Source: CAZTVF01 sp964616985 (GTDB lineage: Bacteria > Planctomycetota > Phycisphaerae > SM23-33). Taken from it: DNA of 5,698 nucleotides. Position 1 is the first letter of the stretch, and every line of letters begins with the position of its first letter. This document shows, piece by piece, positions 5,573 to 5,698 of the stretch. Both the position numbers and the translations under genes were made by a program. The notes under the pieces are model-generated. The model saw only the letters and a program-made list of their open reading frames with translations, ran no database searches and had not been told where the DNA came from. The stretch spans positions 1 to 5,698 of the forward strand of contig CAZTVF010000195.1 in the NCBI GenBank assembly GCA_964616985.1. The letters are read 5' to 3'.

Positions 5573-5613
5573 AAATAGAACCCGCCCAGGCGCCATGAGC
5601 GCCGCGGGCGGGT
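5573..5613 (-). terminator. Intrinsic terminator of the minus-strand Cys-rich gene
   Basis: ACCCGCCC (5580-5587) pairs with GGGCGGGT (5606-5613), and GGCGC (5589-5593) with GCGCC (5599-5603) around a CATGA loop, with a small internal loop (A5588 opposite GC 5604-5605). Read on the minus strand the stem is followed by TTCTATTT (complement of 5573-5580), a U-rich tail. It begins 26 bases past the stop of the minus-strand frame. On the + strand the following bases are not T-rich, so it mainly serves the minus strand. Confidence 0.7.
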
Positions 5614-5639
5614 GTGTCGACTCTGAGCCTGCTGAAAGG

Positions 5640-5698
5640 CTATTCGCAGCAGCCGCAGCACATCGGGGTGTTGTTCATCATCACGCAGCAGGTGCAGC
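5640..5698 (-). CDS. C-terminal end of a cysteine-rich protein (partial, 5' end beyond the window)
   Basis: Reading the minus strand from the right edge, the last 18 residues are CTCCVMMNNTPMCCGCCE followed by TAG (complement of 5640-5642). Seven of the 18 are Cys, arranged CxCC and CCxCC. Such density suggests metal binding or a disulphide-rich small protein, but with so little sequence no family can be named. Support for it being real comes from the intrinsic terminator starting 26 bases after the stop in the same direction. The upstream part, start and length are outside the window. The + strand is also open over these bases, so the call depends on the terminator and the Cys pattern. Confidence 0.5.
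   Translation of the reverse strand, partial: CTCCVMMNNTPMCCGCCE

Noticed and set aside
5476..5661. 61-codon minus-strand frame at the right edge
   Set aside because: It runs through the intrinsic terminator in another frame and is Arg-rich; the Cys-rich frame with the stop before the terminator is the better explanation.
1..5698. CRISPR arrays, insertion sequences or phage genes
   Set aside because: No regularly spaced repeats, terminal inverted repeats with target duplications, transposase or phage-like proteins were seen.

Overview
The window reads as part of a GC-rich bacterial chromosome. The clearest content is a tightly packed cobalt/corrinoid operon on the + strand: an ECF-type cobalt importer cbiM-cbiN-cbiQ-cbiO (137-2715), followed 12 bases later by a corrinoid adenosyltransferase (2728-3267). 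The porin variant and the FAD-oxidoreductase tail with a discoidin-like end resemble proteins I associate with Planctomycetota and neighbouring phyla such as Lentisphaerota. That taxonomic guess is an inference from protein style, not a search result.

Layout. Bases 1-136 form an untranslated leader before cbiM. It holds several perfect inverted repeats that exclude one another, which suggests a regulatory RNA, but it is not a recognisable complete cobalamin riboswitch. In the cbi genes, cbiM/cbiN overlap by 1 base, cbiN/cbiQ by 14 and cbiQ/cbiO by 13, so translation is probably coupled. CbiM (substrate-binding membrane protein), CbiN (small accessory membrane protein), CbiQ (coupling membrane protein) and CbiO (ATPase) would import Co2+. 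The adenosyltransferase then makes the adenosyl form of the corrinoid.

After the operon comes a 150-base, more AT-rich spacer (3268-3417). It has a strong 13-bp inverted repeat ending just before the next ribosome binding site, a third copy of the repeat motif over the start of the next gene, and a good consensus-like promoter on the minus strand.

The next gene (3418-5316) is the oddest object here. It is one uninterrupted frame whose first ~386 residues are a secreted OprB-like outer-membrane porin, and whose last ~240 residues are the C-terminal part of an FAD-dependent oxidoreductase with its discoidin-like tail. The porin lacks its last strands and the oxidoreductase lacks its nucleotide-binding N-terminus. 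This is either a real in-frame deletion/recombination fusion or an assembly chimera.

The last 380 bases contain no convincing + strand gene. At the right edge a minus-strand gene ends, with a cysteine-rich C-terminus (7 Cys in the last 18 residues) followed by a good intrinsic terminator (5573-5613). It faces the porin-fusion gene convergently.
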